DNA from: an uncultured Clostridia bacterium
Lineage (GTDB): Bacteria; Bacillota; Clostridia; Christensenellales; CAMQZB01
Assembly (NCBI GenBank): GCA_947039455.1
Contig: CAMQZB010000020.1
Coordinates: forward strand, 1-36,223
Direction of reading: 5' to 3'
Length of the DNA stretch: 36,223 bases
Under the pieces are notes generated by a model that searched no databases, was not told where the DNA came from, and saw nothing but the letters and a program-made list of their open reading frames with translations. This document shows, in pieces, positions 1-7,540 of the stretch; the first letter of the stretch is position 1, and the number at the start of each line of letters is the position of its first letter. The position numbers and the translations under genes were made by a program.

Positions 1-456
1 ACACAAACTCGCTTCCAAAATGAACAATCTCAATTTAAAAAACTCAATGGGCAAAGAAAATCCCATTTTCGGGTCAAGGGTTTCGACCCTTGTGAGGTCA
101 AGGGATCACAGCCATTGCGGGGCATGGGGCGGAGCCCCATCTTACTAAACGAACACAAACTCGCTTCCAAAATGAACAATCTCAATTTAAAAAACTCAAT
201 GGGCAAAGAAAATCCCATTTTCGGGTCAAGGGTTTCGACCCTTGTGAGGTCAAGGGATCACAGCCATTGCGGGGCATGGGGCGGAGCCCCATCTTACTAA
301 ACGAACACAAACTCGCTTCCAAAATGAACAATCTCAATTTAAAAAACTCAATGGGCAAAGAAAATCCCATTTTCGGGTCAAGGGTTTCGACCCTTGTGAG
401 GTCAAGGGCTCACAGCCATTGCGGGGCATGGGGCAGAGCCCCATCTTACTAAACGA
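1..456 (+). repeat. 152-bp tandem repeat array, three copies, hairpin-rich
   Basis: Three head-to-tail copies of 152 bp start at 1, 153 and 305 and are almost identical. The third differs at one base in a stem (ggctcac for ggatcac) and one near a loop (gggcag for gggcgg). The array may continue left of the window. Each unit carries a CAAGGGT-ttcg-ACCCTTG hairpin, a weaker middle hairpin, and ATGGGGC-gga-GCCCCAT, then the tail CTTACTAAACGAAC. The same hairpins occur elsewhere in the window. Open frames crossing the repeats on both strands exist only because the period is not a multiple of three and stops are few; I do not regard them as genes. Confidence 0.95.
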
Positions 457-518
457 ACTCAACCAAACAAAAAACCCATAAACAAAAAACATAAAAGCAC
501 TAAGATGTAGCAATACAC

Positions 519-547
519 TTGACAATAAAGCTGAATGTAAATATAAT
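519..547 (+). promoter_or_regulatory. Consensus sigma-A promoter of prmA, predicted leaderless
   Basis: TTGACA at 519-524 and TATAAT at 542-547 are separated by exactly 17 bp, a perfect consensus. Only six bases separate the -10 box from the prmA ATG, so the usual start point falls on the A of that ATG. No Shine-Dalgarno sequence is present upstream of it. Confidence 0.85.
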
Positions 548-553
548 TAAATT

Positions 554-1492
554 ATGAAATATTTTGAAATTACAGTAATAACAACTAGTGAGGCACAGGA
601 ACTTGTGGCGGATTGCTTTTTCCAACTTGAATTGGAAGGGGTATCAATCATTGACAAGGAAGATTTAATTAATCTAAACCCAGAGTGCCATAGATGGGAC
701 TATATCGAAGACGGTATTATGGAAAGCTACGGTGAGGGTGCTTTGGTTAGAGGCTTCTCAACGGTTGAAGATTACCCAAAAGTTTTTAAGGAACTAACGG
801 AAGAATTTAATGCACTGAAGAAAAACTCTCAGGGCTTTATAAACGTGGGATCTCTTGAAATGACGAAACGAGAAATTGAGGGTGACGATTGGCTGAACAC
901 TTGGAAAGAGTATTTTAAACCGATTCCTATTGGTGATGTGGTGATTTGTCCACGATGGATTGATTATCCAAAAAAACCTAACGAAGTAGTGGTGAATATT
1001 AATATCGGCATGGCTTTTGGTACTGGTGAACACGAAACTACTTCAATGTGCGTGGAGCTTTTGCAAGATTTTGACTTAAATGGCATGACTATTTACGACA
1101 TCGGTTGCGGTAGCGGTATTCTTGGAATTACTGCAATAAAACTTGGTGCGAAAGAAGCTATTATGTCAGATATCGACGAGATTGCGGTGACTGCAAGTAT
1201 TGAAAACGCAGTTCTAAACGGCGTTGCGGACAGTTGTGATATATCCCAAAAAGACCTGCTGAATGGGGCTGTTAAAAGCTGTGATTTAGTGGTTTCTAAC
1301 ATCACTGCTGAGGTTTTAGTGCTTATGGCTAAGGATATGGCGGAACTTTTGACTACTGGAAAACCACTTGTTTTAAGCGGTATTCTTGCTGATCGTGTGG
1401 ATAAAATCATGACAGCTTACGGTGAATGGTTTACAAAAACTAAGCAAATTCAACATGGCGAGTGGTGTGGTATCACTTTTGTGAGGAAATAA
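554..1492 (+). CDS. prmA: Ribosomal protein L11 methyltransferase PrmA
   Basis: Cytoplasmic S-adenosylmethionine-dependent methyltransferase that methylates ribosomal protein L11. The 312-residue product has the usual length. It begins MKYFEITVIT, in register with the family N-terminus, which fixes the start. The N-terminal part is the L11-recognition domain; GTGEHETTSMC (residues 156-166) and the SAM-binding loop DIGCGSG (182-188) identify the Rossmann catalytic domain, followed by SNITAEV. Placement before rsmE and mtaB is the standard Firmicutes order downstream of dnaK-dnaJ, which would lie left of the window. The stop overlaps the rsmE start as TAATG. The start codon lacks a ribosome binding site and sits where its promoter predicts transcription to begin. 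Identity is secure. Confidence 0.96.
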   Translation: MKYFEITVITTSEAQELVADCFFQLELEGVSIIDKEDLINLNPECHRWDYIEDGIMESYGEGALVRGFSTVEDYPKVFKELTEEFNALKKNSQGFINVGSLEMTKREIEGDDWLNTWKEYFKPIPIGDVVICPRWIDYPKKPNEVVVNINIGMAFGTGEHETTSMCVELLQDFDLNGMTIYDIGCGSGILGITAIKLGAKEAIMSDIDEIAVTASIENAVLNGVADSCDISQKDLLNGAVKSCDLVVSNITAEVLVLMAKDMAELLTTGKPLVLSGILADRVDKIMTAYGEWFTKTKQIQHGEWCGITFVRK

Positions 1493-2226
1493 TGGAAATT
1501 AGACGTTTTTACGTGGAGCAAAACTCTATCGCAGGTATGCACGCTACTTTGATTGATGAGGAGCGAAACCACCTTGTAAACGTACTTCGTGTACGTGAAA
1601 CTTGGCAGGTTATTTTGATGTGCGGTGATGGTTTTGACTATCATGGCCGTGTTAGAGAGATTACGAAATCTACTGTTGAAATTGATATTGAAGAAAAAAC
1701 TGTGAATCAAGCTGAACCGCAATGTAAGGTTACGCTTTTTCAAGGCGTTGCTAAAGGCGAGAAAATGGAGTTGATTACACAAAAAATCACTGAACTTGGT
1801 TTATGTAAACTTGTGCCTTTTACTTCCGATTACACTGTTCCGAAAGAAAGTAGTGTGAAAATTGATCGCCTTGAACGAATTACTAAAGAGGCTATTAAGC
1901 AATGCAAACGCTCTAATCCTATTGAGATTTCAGCAGTTGTGGATTTTAATTCTATGATTGATATGCTTGGTCAATACGATTTAGTTGTTTTTGCTTACGA
2001 GAAAGAAACTGCTAGTTTAGGTAGGGTTTTTTCCGATATTAGTAGTTTGAAAAACGTTGCTATAATCGTTGGTGCTGAGGGTGGTTTTTCTGAGAATGAA
2101 GCGGAGAGAATACTTCAAGCTAAGGCGGAGGGGATTACTTTAGGTAAAAGAATTTTGCGTCTTGAAACAGCTGCAATAGTTTTGTCTGGCCTTGTAATGT
2201 TCCATCTTCAAGAAATGAATTATTAG
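1492..2226 (+). CDS. rsmE: 16S rRNA m3U1498 methyltransferase RsmE
   Basis: SPOUT-class methyltransferase that methylates N3 of U1498 in 16S rRNA. The 244-residue frame starts at the ATG sharing its A with the prmA stop (TAATG) and is preceded by GAGG at 1483-1486, so translation is probably coupled. A longer in-frame extension back to 1462 lies within prmA and lacks a ribosome binding site. Motifs include ELGLCKLVPFTSDYTV, the SAM-knot motif GAEGGFSENE and the C-terminal RILRLETAAI, all typical of RsmE. The N-terminus (MEIRRFYVE) is the PUA-like RNA-binding part. Length matches the family. It is the second gene of the prmA transcription unit. Confidence 0.95.
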   Translation: MEIRRFYVEQNSIAGMHATLIDEERNHLVNVLRVRETWQVILMCGDGFDYHGRVREITKSTVEIDIEEKTVNQAEPQCKVTLFQGVAKGEKMELITQKITELGLCKLVPFTSDYTVPKESSVKIDRLERITKEAIKQCKRSNPIEISAVVDFNSMIDMLGQYDLVVFAYEKETASLGRVFSDISSLKNVAIIVGAEGGFSENEAERILQAKAEGITLGKRILRLETAAIVLSGLVMFHLQEMNY

Positions 2227-2296
2227 AATTTGTATATAATTGTACTATAAAATAAGAGCCTTTTGTAATAGAAGTGCCTCATAAGGAAATGAATTA

Positions 2297-3523
2297 ATGA
2301 AAGTATGTATTTACACCCTTGGTTGCAAGGTTAATCAATATGAAAGCGGTGGGTTTGAACGTGATTTGGAGCTACGAGGAATTGAAGTGGCGGACAAATT
2401 GTGTTTTGCTGACGTTTATATTATCAATACTTGTGCTGTAACGGCGGAGGCTGAACGTAAAAGTCGCAACAGCGTTACTAAGTGTCTAGCCTTTAATCCC
2501 AATGGCAAAATTTTCGTTGTGGGCTGTGCTGTGCAAAAAAACGCAGAACAGTTTATTGCTAAGAATAACGTGGCTTACGTTAATGGAAACAGCTTGAAAA
2601 GACAGGTTTTAGATTTTATTGACAGCGTTGATGTTGTTCCTATGTCTTTGGAATTCGAAGAATACGGTTCTACAAAAAACTCTCGTACTCGTGCCTTTGT
2701 TAAGGTTCAGGACGGTTGTAATAATTTTTGCAGTTACTGTATCGTGCCTTATTTACGTGGAAGAAGTCGTTCTCGTGATATCGAGGCTTGCGTTAAGGAG
2801 ATCAGCGAATTACAGGACGTAAAGGAAGTGGTTCTTTGTGGAATTAATTTATCTGACTACAAAAACGGTGGGCTTGCTACCCTTGCTGAAGAAGTTGACA
2901 AGGAGGGTATTCGTTTCCGTTTTGGTTCTCTTGAAGTAAATGTTATCACGGAAGAGTTCTTGCACCGTATGAGTAAACTTGCGAATTTTTGTCCGCAATT
3001 TCACTTGTCTTTACAATCAGGGTCTTCTGAAGTATTAAAGAAAATGAATAGACATTACACGGCTTTAGAGTACCTAACAGCTTGCAATAAAATCAAAGAA
3101 ACTTTTGTTACAGCTAATATAACTACCGATGTTATAGTTGGTTTTTCAGGTGAAACTGACGAGAACTTTATGGAAAGTTGCGAGCTAGCTCAAGATGTTG
3201 GGTTTGGTGATATGCACATTTTTCCATACTCAAAACGTCAAGGTACTGCTGCGGAAAATCTTCCTGATATGGAGAAAGCTATTAAAACTCAAAGAGTTAA
3301 TATTCTTTCAAAAATACGCAATCAGTTAAAGTTGGAGTTTATTGAAAAACATAAAGGTGCGGTTTTCACTGTTTTAACTGAAGAACTGTGGGAGAATTAC
3401 ACCGTTGGTCATACTGAAAATTTCATAAAAGTATATATTCAAGGAGAAATCAAAGAAAATTCCTTGGTGAAATGCTCTATTGGCAGTGCTTTTCAAGACG
3501 GTGCTCTTGGGGAACTTGTGTAG
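2297..3523 (+). CDS. mtaB: tRNA t6A37 methylthiotransferase MtaB
   Basis: Radical-SAM enzyme that converts t6A to ms2t6A at position 37 of ANN-decoding tRNAs. The 408-residue protein has the MiaB-family layout: an N-terminal UPF0004 domain with cluster cysteines C10, C46 and C77; the radical-SAM motif CNNFCSYC (C141, C145, C148); and a C-terminal TRAM-like tail. It is somewhat shorter than commonly seen, mainly at the C-terminus. TLGCKVNQYES at the N-terminus favours MtaB over MiaB, as does the position after prmA-rsmE. AAGGAAAT precedes the ATG. About 70 bp separate it from rsmE, with no clear terminator. Confidence 0.94.
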   Translation: MKVCIYTLGCKVNQYESGGFERDLELRGIEVADKLCFADVYIINTCAVTAEAERKSRNSVTKCLAFNPNGKIFVVGCAVQKNAEQFIAKNNVAYVNGNSLKRQVLDFIDSVDVVPMSLEFEEYGSTKNSRTRAFVKVQDGCNNFCSYCIVPYLRGRSRSRDIEACVKEISELQDVKEVVLCGINLSDYKNGGLATLAEEVDKEGIRFRFGSLEVNVITEEFLHRMSKLANFCPQFHLSLQSGSSEVLKKMNRHYTALEYLTACNKIKETFVTANITTDVIVGFSGETDENFMESCELAQDVGFGDMHIFPYSKRQGTAAENLPDMEKAIKTQRVNILSKIRNQLKLEFIEKHKGAVFTVLTEELWENYTVGHTENFIKVYIQGEIKENSLVKCSIGSAFQDGALGELV

Positions 3524-3556
3524 CTATACAAGGAAAATAAAGTATTGGTAATTAAT

Positions 3557-3622
3557 GAAATACTAGGTCATAACTAGGAAAATACGAAGTTATAACATGG
3601 GAAATACAATGTTATAGCTAGC
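3557..3622 (+). repeat. Three 22-bp degenerate tandem repeats in the mtaB-HIT spacer
   Basis: Units at 3557-3578, 3579-3600 and 3601-3622 keep an exact 22-bp phase and share the pattern AAATACnAnGTTATAnC followed by ATGG, TAGG or TAGC. Looser relatives with the same AAAYAC...CTAG theme continue to about 3735, just before the HIT gene. They look like a decaying tandem array; no dyad or conserved spacer suggests CRISPR. Confidence 0.6.
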
Positions 3623-3771
3623 GAGAAACTATGTTGTTGCTAATTTGAAATGCAAAGTGAGAAACTAGTTACAAATTAGGCAATTACAAGGAAGAAAGCT
3701 AGATAATAGCTAGTGTTAAATTGAAATGCTAGATGGAAAATATAAGGAAAATTAGAGAAAGGGGAGCGATT

Positions 3772-4113
3772 ATGAATTACTGTTTATTTTGCAAATTTGC
3801 AAATGGTGAAATTCCTGTTGATAAGGTTTATGAGGACGATTTAATGTTTATTATTCGTGACATCGAGCCAAAGGCGAAAAATCACTTTTTGCTTATTCCA
3901 AAAACACATTATAAATTACTTGCAGATATGTCCGAAATGGATAGCGTAAATTTAACAAAATGTCTTGCTAAAATTAAAGATTTAACTGATGTTTTGCAAC
4001 TTTCAAATGGTTTTAGATGCGTAATTAATCAAGGTGACGATGCTGGTCAAACTGTTCCGCATTTGCATATTCACATTCTAAGTGGTGAAAAATTAGAATG
4101 GAATCCAGCCTGA
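3772..4113 (+). CDS. HIT family nucleotide-binding protein (HinT-like)
   Basis: Small cytoplasmic histidine-triad hydrolase or transferase of the HINT/PKCI branch, usually active on nucleoside phosphoramidates or adenylates. The 113-residue frame starts MNYCLFCKFANGEIP, the standard HIT N-terminus with a C4-x2-C7 pair that often binds zinc. The triad HLHIH is at residues 97-101. An upstream in-frame ATG at 3733 would add 13 residues, but AAAGGGGAGC lies directly before 3772. The context mtaB-HIT-rpsU is conserved in Firmicutes. Family is certain; the in vivo substrate cannot be told from sequence. Confidence 0.94.
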   Translation: MNYCLFCKFANGEIPVDKVYEDDLMFIIRDIEPKAKNHFLLIPKTHYKLLADMSEMDSVNLTKCLAKIKDLTDVLQLSNGFRCVINQGDDAGQTVPHLHIHILSGEKLEWNPA

Positions 4114-4308
4114 TTTTTATATTTTAGTGCACCGAAAATATTGGATTATGTTTTCTTTTTGTTGAAAACTAATTTCGCAAATTGTCGAATTTAACATTTG
4201 AGAGTTTTTTATTATTGGATAAAATGTTAGGTTTAGCGTCATTTTTTGCTGTATTTAAAGTTTTTACTGACGAATTATAAATAAATCGATAAATACCCCT
4301 AATTTTTC

Positions 4309-4336
4309 TTGACAAATTTCTGAAATAGAGTATAAT
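4309..4336 (+). promoter_or_regulatory. Sigma-A promoter of rpsU
   Basis: TTGACA (4309-4314) and TATAAT (4331-4336) are perfect hexamers with a 16-bp spacer. The predicted start near 4342 gives a leader of about 70 nt ending in the strong rpsU ribosome binding site. The 195 bp between the HIT gene and this promoter hold nothing I recognise. Confidence 0.85.
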
Positions 4337-4414
4337 TATTAGGTACTATAAATCAAGATAAAACCAATGCTGTGATTATGGTAACTTCCCGACACGAAAG
4401 GAGGTGTGTATTAT

Positions 4415-4594
4415 ATGTCAACAGTTAGAGTTGGAGAAAGCGAATCTTTAGATAGCGCTTTGAGACGTTTCAAACGTAAATGTGCTAGAGATGGTATCAT
4501 CGGCGATTTGAGAAAAAGAGAGGCTTACGAGAAACCTAGTGTTAAACGTAAGAAAAAAGCTGAAGCTGCGAGAAAACGTGGTAGCAGAATGTAA
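4415..4594 (+). CDS. rpsU: 30S ribosomal protein S21
   Basis: Small basic protein of the 30S platform near the anti-Shine-Dalgarno region, involved in initiation. The 59-residue product [20 protein letters not shown] has the expected S21 N-terminus, a length typical of Firmicutes S21 and a lysine/arginine-rich tail. ATG 4415 is chosen because AAAGGAGGT (4397-4405) is correctly spaced nine bases upstream; an in-frame GTG at 4406 abuts that site. It has its own promoter and a hairpin downstream. YqeY, which usually follows rpsU, is not encoded next; an unrecognised gene is. Confidence 0.96.
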   Translation: MSTVRVGESESLDSALRRFKRKCARDGIIGDLRKREAYEKPSVKRKKKAEAARKRGSRM

Positions 4595-4612
4595 TTGAAT
4601 ATTTATTTTACA

Positions 4613-4650
4613 AAAGATGTCTATAATTAATTATGGGCATCTTTATATTT
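4613..4650 (+). terminator. Probable terminator after rpsU
   Basis: AAAGATGTC pairs with GGCATCTTT (9 bp, one G-U) around a 14-nt AT loop and is followed by a broken T run. Weak to moderate; some read-through into the next gene is likely. Confidence 0.6.
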
Positions 4651-4724
4651 TTACCGATGATAATACTTGTAGTTTATGAAATCGCAAGTTTATTCTAAAT
4701 ATAATTTTAAGGGGAAACAAAATT

Positions 4725-5144
4725 ATGAAGGGAAGAAGTGAAGTAAAAAGAATGGCAAAAATTGCAAAAGCAAGATTAAAAAGTGGGTTTTGGGAAACTC
4801 AAAAAGTAGTTATTGGTCAAAAAACTGGGACAGGCGATGAAGCTGTTTTTGTTGATGACGTTATGCGTGAATATTGCAAGGCTAACTACGTGGTGAAGAG
4901 AAGCAAGACTAGGGACGAGCTTATCGACGAGAGTATCTATGAAACAGTTTGCCAAATTATAGATGAAGATGATGGGTTAAATCCTCTTGGAAGACTTATT
5001 AATCGCCAACATTACAATACTTTAGGTGATGCGGAAAGACAAAATTATGTTTTTGATTTATCTGAAAGATACAACAGATTAAGTCAAAGATATTTGCACG
5101 AATGTGAAGTTGAACGCAGGTTAACTCACGTTCTTCGTGCATAA
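4725..5144 (+). CDS. Unrecognised basic helical protein downstream of rpsU
   Basis: I do not recognise this 139-residue protein. It follows AAGGGG at a good distance and has its own terminator, and its codon use matches its neighbours, so I take it as a real gene. The first 35 residues are basic (KGRSEVKRMAKIAKARLKSG); the middle has an acidic stretch (ELIDESIYETVCQIIDEDDG) and the end looks helical (SERYNRLSQRYLHECEVERR). No signal peptide, membrane segment or catalytic motif is visible. The segment NPLGRLINRQHYNTLGDAER looks like a conserved core. The position is where yqeY often lies, but the sequence does not resemble YqeY. Confidence 0.75.
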   Translation: MKGRSEVKRMAKIAKARLKSGFWETQKVVIGQKTGTGDEAVFVDDVMREYCKANYVVKRSKTRDELIDESIYETVCQIIDEDDGLNPLGRLINRQHYNTLGDAERQNYVFDLSERYNRLSQRYLHECEVERRLTHVLRA

Positions 5145-5168
5145 ATTAATTTACATATTCCAAAAATC

Positions 5169-5200
5169 GACATTCTATTTTGAAATAGAGTGTCTTTTTT
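5169..5200 (+). terminator. Rho-independent terminator after the 4725-5144 gene
   Basis: An 11-bp stem (GACATTCTATT paired with AATAGAGTGTC, one G-U) is followed by TTTTTT. It separates the rpsU region from the pcrA-ligA operon. Confidence 0.88.
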
Positions 5201-5242
5201 CTAATTTCACATTACAATAACTCAATTACCAACGAAATGTCT

Positions 5243-5271
5243 TTGCAATAGATAGTGATTTGTGGTAAAAT
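5243..5271 (+). promoter_or_regulatory. Sigma-A promoter of pcrA-ligA
   Basis: TTGCAA (5243-5248), a 17-bp spacer and TAAAAT (5266-5271) with an extended TG one base upstream. The predicted start near 5278 gives a leader of about 40 nt. Confidence 0.75.
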
Positions 5272-5317
5272 ATAACCATAAGATAATAGAAAAAAATGGA
5301 GTAGTAGGCGGAAATTT

Positions 5318-7525
5318 ATGATTAATTTAGAAACATTGAATGAAGTACAAAAAAAGGCAGTCCTTGATACTGATGGAAGTATCTTGGTTTTTGCTGGTGC
5401 AGGAAGCGGAAAGACTAGAGTATTGACAATGAGAATTGCTAATATCATTGAATCAAAGTTGGCTTGGCCAAGTGAGATTTTGGCAATCACTTTTACTAAT
5501 AAAGCTGCCAACGAAATGAAAGAAAGATTGATGAAGGAAGTTGGGGATATCGGAAGCATGTGGGTTTGTACAATCCATAGCATGTGTACTCGTATTTTGC
5601 GTTCTGACATCGATAAAATTGGGTTCGATAAAAACTTCTCAATCTATACTGACACTGAAAAAGATAGACTTGTGAAAGAGGTTATCGCTAAAGACGGTTA
5701 CGAGGACGATTTGTTTAAGAATGCTAAATGGCATATCTCTAATCTAAAGTCTTTGGGTTTATCAGTTGAAGATTACAAAACTACTTTTAGTTACGTTAGA
5801 GAAATCGACGATTTTTGTAATATTTACGTGAACTATGAAGCACTTCTAAAGAGAAACAACGCTCTTGATTTTGACGACCTTCTAATGAAAACTTACGAAC
5901 TTTTATCAACTTCTGAAGAAGTTAGAAATAAGTATTCTGAAAGATTTAAATACGTTCATATCGATGAGTTCCAAGATACCAATAATATCCAATACAACAT
6001 CGTGAAAATGCTTTGCCACAACCACAAAAACATCTTTGCCGTTGGTGATGACGATCAAAGTATTTATGGTTTTAGAGGAGCTAATGTTGAGAATATCTTG
6101 AACTTTGAAAAGGATTATACTGATGCTAAGGTTTACAAACTTGAGCAAAATTATCGTTCTACTAAAAAGATTTTGGAGATTGCCAATGCGGTTATCACCA
6201 AAAACAAAACTAGAACAGAAAAAGCTCTTTGGTGCGACAACGAAGAAGGTGACAAAGCCTATTTCCACAGCGCTAAAACTGAAAGCGAAGAGGGGGCTTA
6301 CGTTGCAAACGTTATCAGCGCTTTAACTAGCCAAGGTGAATGCAAGAATTCAGAGATTGCTGTTCTTTACAGAATGAACGCACTTTCTCGTTCTTTCGAG
6401 CAAGAGTTTTTAAAATACAACATTCCATACAAAGTTTTTGGTGGCATGAAATTCTACGATAGAAAAGAAATTAAAGACCTAAGTGCTTACCTTCGTGCTA
6501 TCGTGAACCCTAAAGACACTGAAGCTATCAGAAGAATTATCAATGTCCCAAAACGTGGAATCGGAGAAACTACTGTTACTAAATTAAATAAAATCGCTGC
6601 GGAAGAGGGAAAGTATTTCTATGAAGTACTTGAAAACGTGGAAGGCTATTCTGATTTTACTCAAACAATTAAAAATAAACTTGTGAAATTTAGAGATGTT
6701 TATTTCTCTCTTATGAACGATGTAACTAAATATACTGCACTTGAATTTGCTAACGAGCTTGTTAATCGTACTCAATTCAGAGAACAATTCAACGAAAAGA
6801 GCGAAGAAAATACTTCAAGAAAGCTTAACATTGAAGAGTTTCTCAGTTCTTTAAAAGAATTCATGGAACTTAACAAAGAAGCTACTATTGTTGAATTCCT
6901 AGAGTCTATTACTTTGTCATCAACTATTGATGAGGGCGAAAGTCAAGAAGATAGCGTTACTTTAGCTACTGTTCATGCTGTTAAAGGCTTGGAGTTTAAA
7001 GTAGTTTTCGTTATCGGTTTAGATGAAAAATATTTCCCTATCGTTCGTCCTGAAACTACTGACAGCGATATTGAGGAAGAGCGTCGTTTGATGTATGTTG
7101 CAGTAACTCGTGCTAGAGAAAAACTTATTCTTACTCGTTGTGAGTCAAGATATTCATTCTACACTCAATCAAGAATGCACATGGTTAGATCTCGTTTTGT
7201 TGACGATTTAAAAGATATTCTTGGTATCGTTGACAAGGCTTTCAAAGATGAACCTCGTCCAAAACTTGAACGTAAAAAATTCGCTGGAAGTTCATTCAGT
7301 GACAGTTTTGTTAGAACTTCTACTGAACCTTCAAAATCAGTTACTGCTACTAAAACTACTGTGGGTGATTATTCTATTGGGGACAAAGTTTCTCATCCTA
7401 AATTCAAAGAGGGTACTATTGTTAACGTGAAAGGCGAGGGAGATAACATCATTTGTGAAGTTGCTTTTGCTGGCGTTGGCGTTAAGAGTTTAGCTATTAA
7501 GTACGCACCATTAACTAAAATATAA
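5318..7525 (+). CDS. pcrA: ATP-dependent 3'-5' DNA helicase PcrA (UvrD family)
   Basis: Superfamily 1A helicase acting in nucleotide excision repair, replication-fork rescue and removal of stalled polymerase. The 735 residues match PcrA in length and show the motifs in order: Q-motif region LNEVQKKAV, Walker A GAGSGKT (27-33), DEFQDTN, GDDDQSIYGFRGA, QNYRSTKKIL, TVHAVKGLEFKVVF and YVAVTRAREKLILTR. The C-terminal GDKVSHPKFKEGTIV is the PcrA Tudor-like RNA-polymerase interaction domain. It opens an operon with ligA, 15 bp apart, which is the usual pairing. The ribosome binding site (GGCGGA) is modest. Confidence 0.97.
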   Translation: MINLETLNEVQKKAVLDTDGSILVFAGAGSGKTRVLTMRIANIIESKLAWPSEILAITFTNKAANEMKERLMKEVGDIGSMWVCTIHSMCTRILRSDIDKIGFDKNFSIYTDTEKDRLVKEVIAKDGYEDDLFKNAKWHISNLKSLGLSVEDYKTTFSYVREIDDFCNIYVNYEALLKRNNALDFDDLLMKTYELLSTSEEVRNKYSERFKYVHIDEFQDTNNIQYNIVKMLCHNHKNIFAVGDDDQSIYGFRGANVENILNFEKDYTDAKVYKLEQNYRSTKKILEIANAVITKNKTRTEKALWCDNEEGDKAYFHSAKTESEEGAYVANVISALTSQGECKNSEIAVLYRMNALSRSFEQEFLKYNIPYKVFGGMKFYDRKEIKDLSAYLRAIVNPKDTEAIRRIINVPKRGIGETTVTKLNKIAAEEGKYFYEVLENVEGYSDFTQTIKNKLVKFRDVYFSLMNDVTKYTALEFANELVNRTQFREQFNEKSEENTSRKLNIEEFLSSLKEFMELNKEATIVEFLESITLSSTIDEGESQEDSVTLATVHAVKGLEFKVVFVIGLDEKYFPIVRPETTDSDIEEERRLMYVAVTRAREKLILTRCESRYSFYTQSRMHMVRSRFVDDLKDILGIVDKAFKDEPRPKLERKKFAGSSFSDSFVRTSTEPSKSVTATKTTVGDYSIGDKVSHPKFKEGTIVNVKGEGDNIICEVAFAGVGVKSLAIKYAPLTKI

Positions 7526-7540
7526 TAGAGAGGTCTTTTT

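Noticed and set aside
1-456. CRISPR-like or insertion-sequence origin for the 152-bp repeats
   Set aside because: Whole units are repeated without spacers and no transposase is encoded.
30-525. 62-63-codon open frames on both strands across the left tandem repeat
   Set aside because: They repeat with the array, have no ribosome binding site and arise from stop-poor repeat sequence.
3557-3735. CRISPR array
   Set aside because: The 22-bp units are contiguous and degenerate, with no unique spacers and no cas genes.
4343-4414. Riboswitch or S21 autoregulatory RNA in the rpsU leader
   Set aside because: The 70-nt leader shows no stable hairpin or known motif by eye.
4725-5144. YqeY (GatB/YqeY family)
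   Set aside because: Position fits, but the N-terminus and the conserved YqeY motifs are absent.
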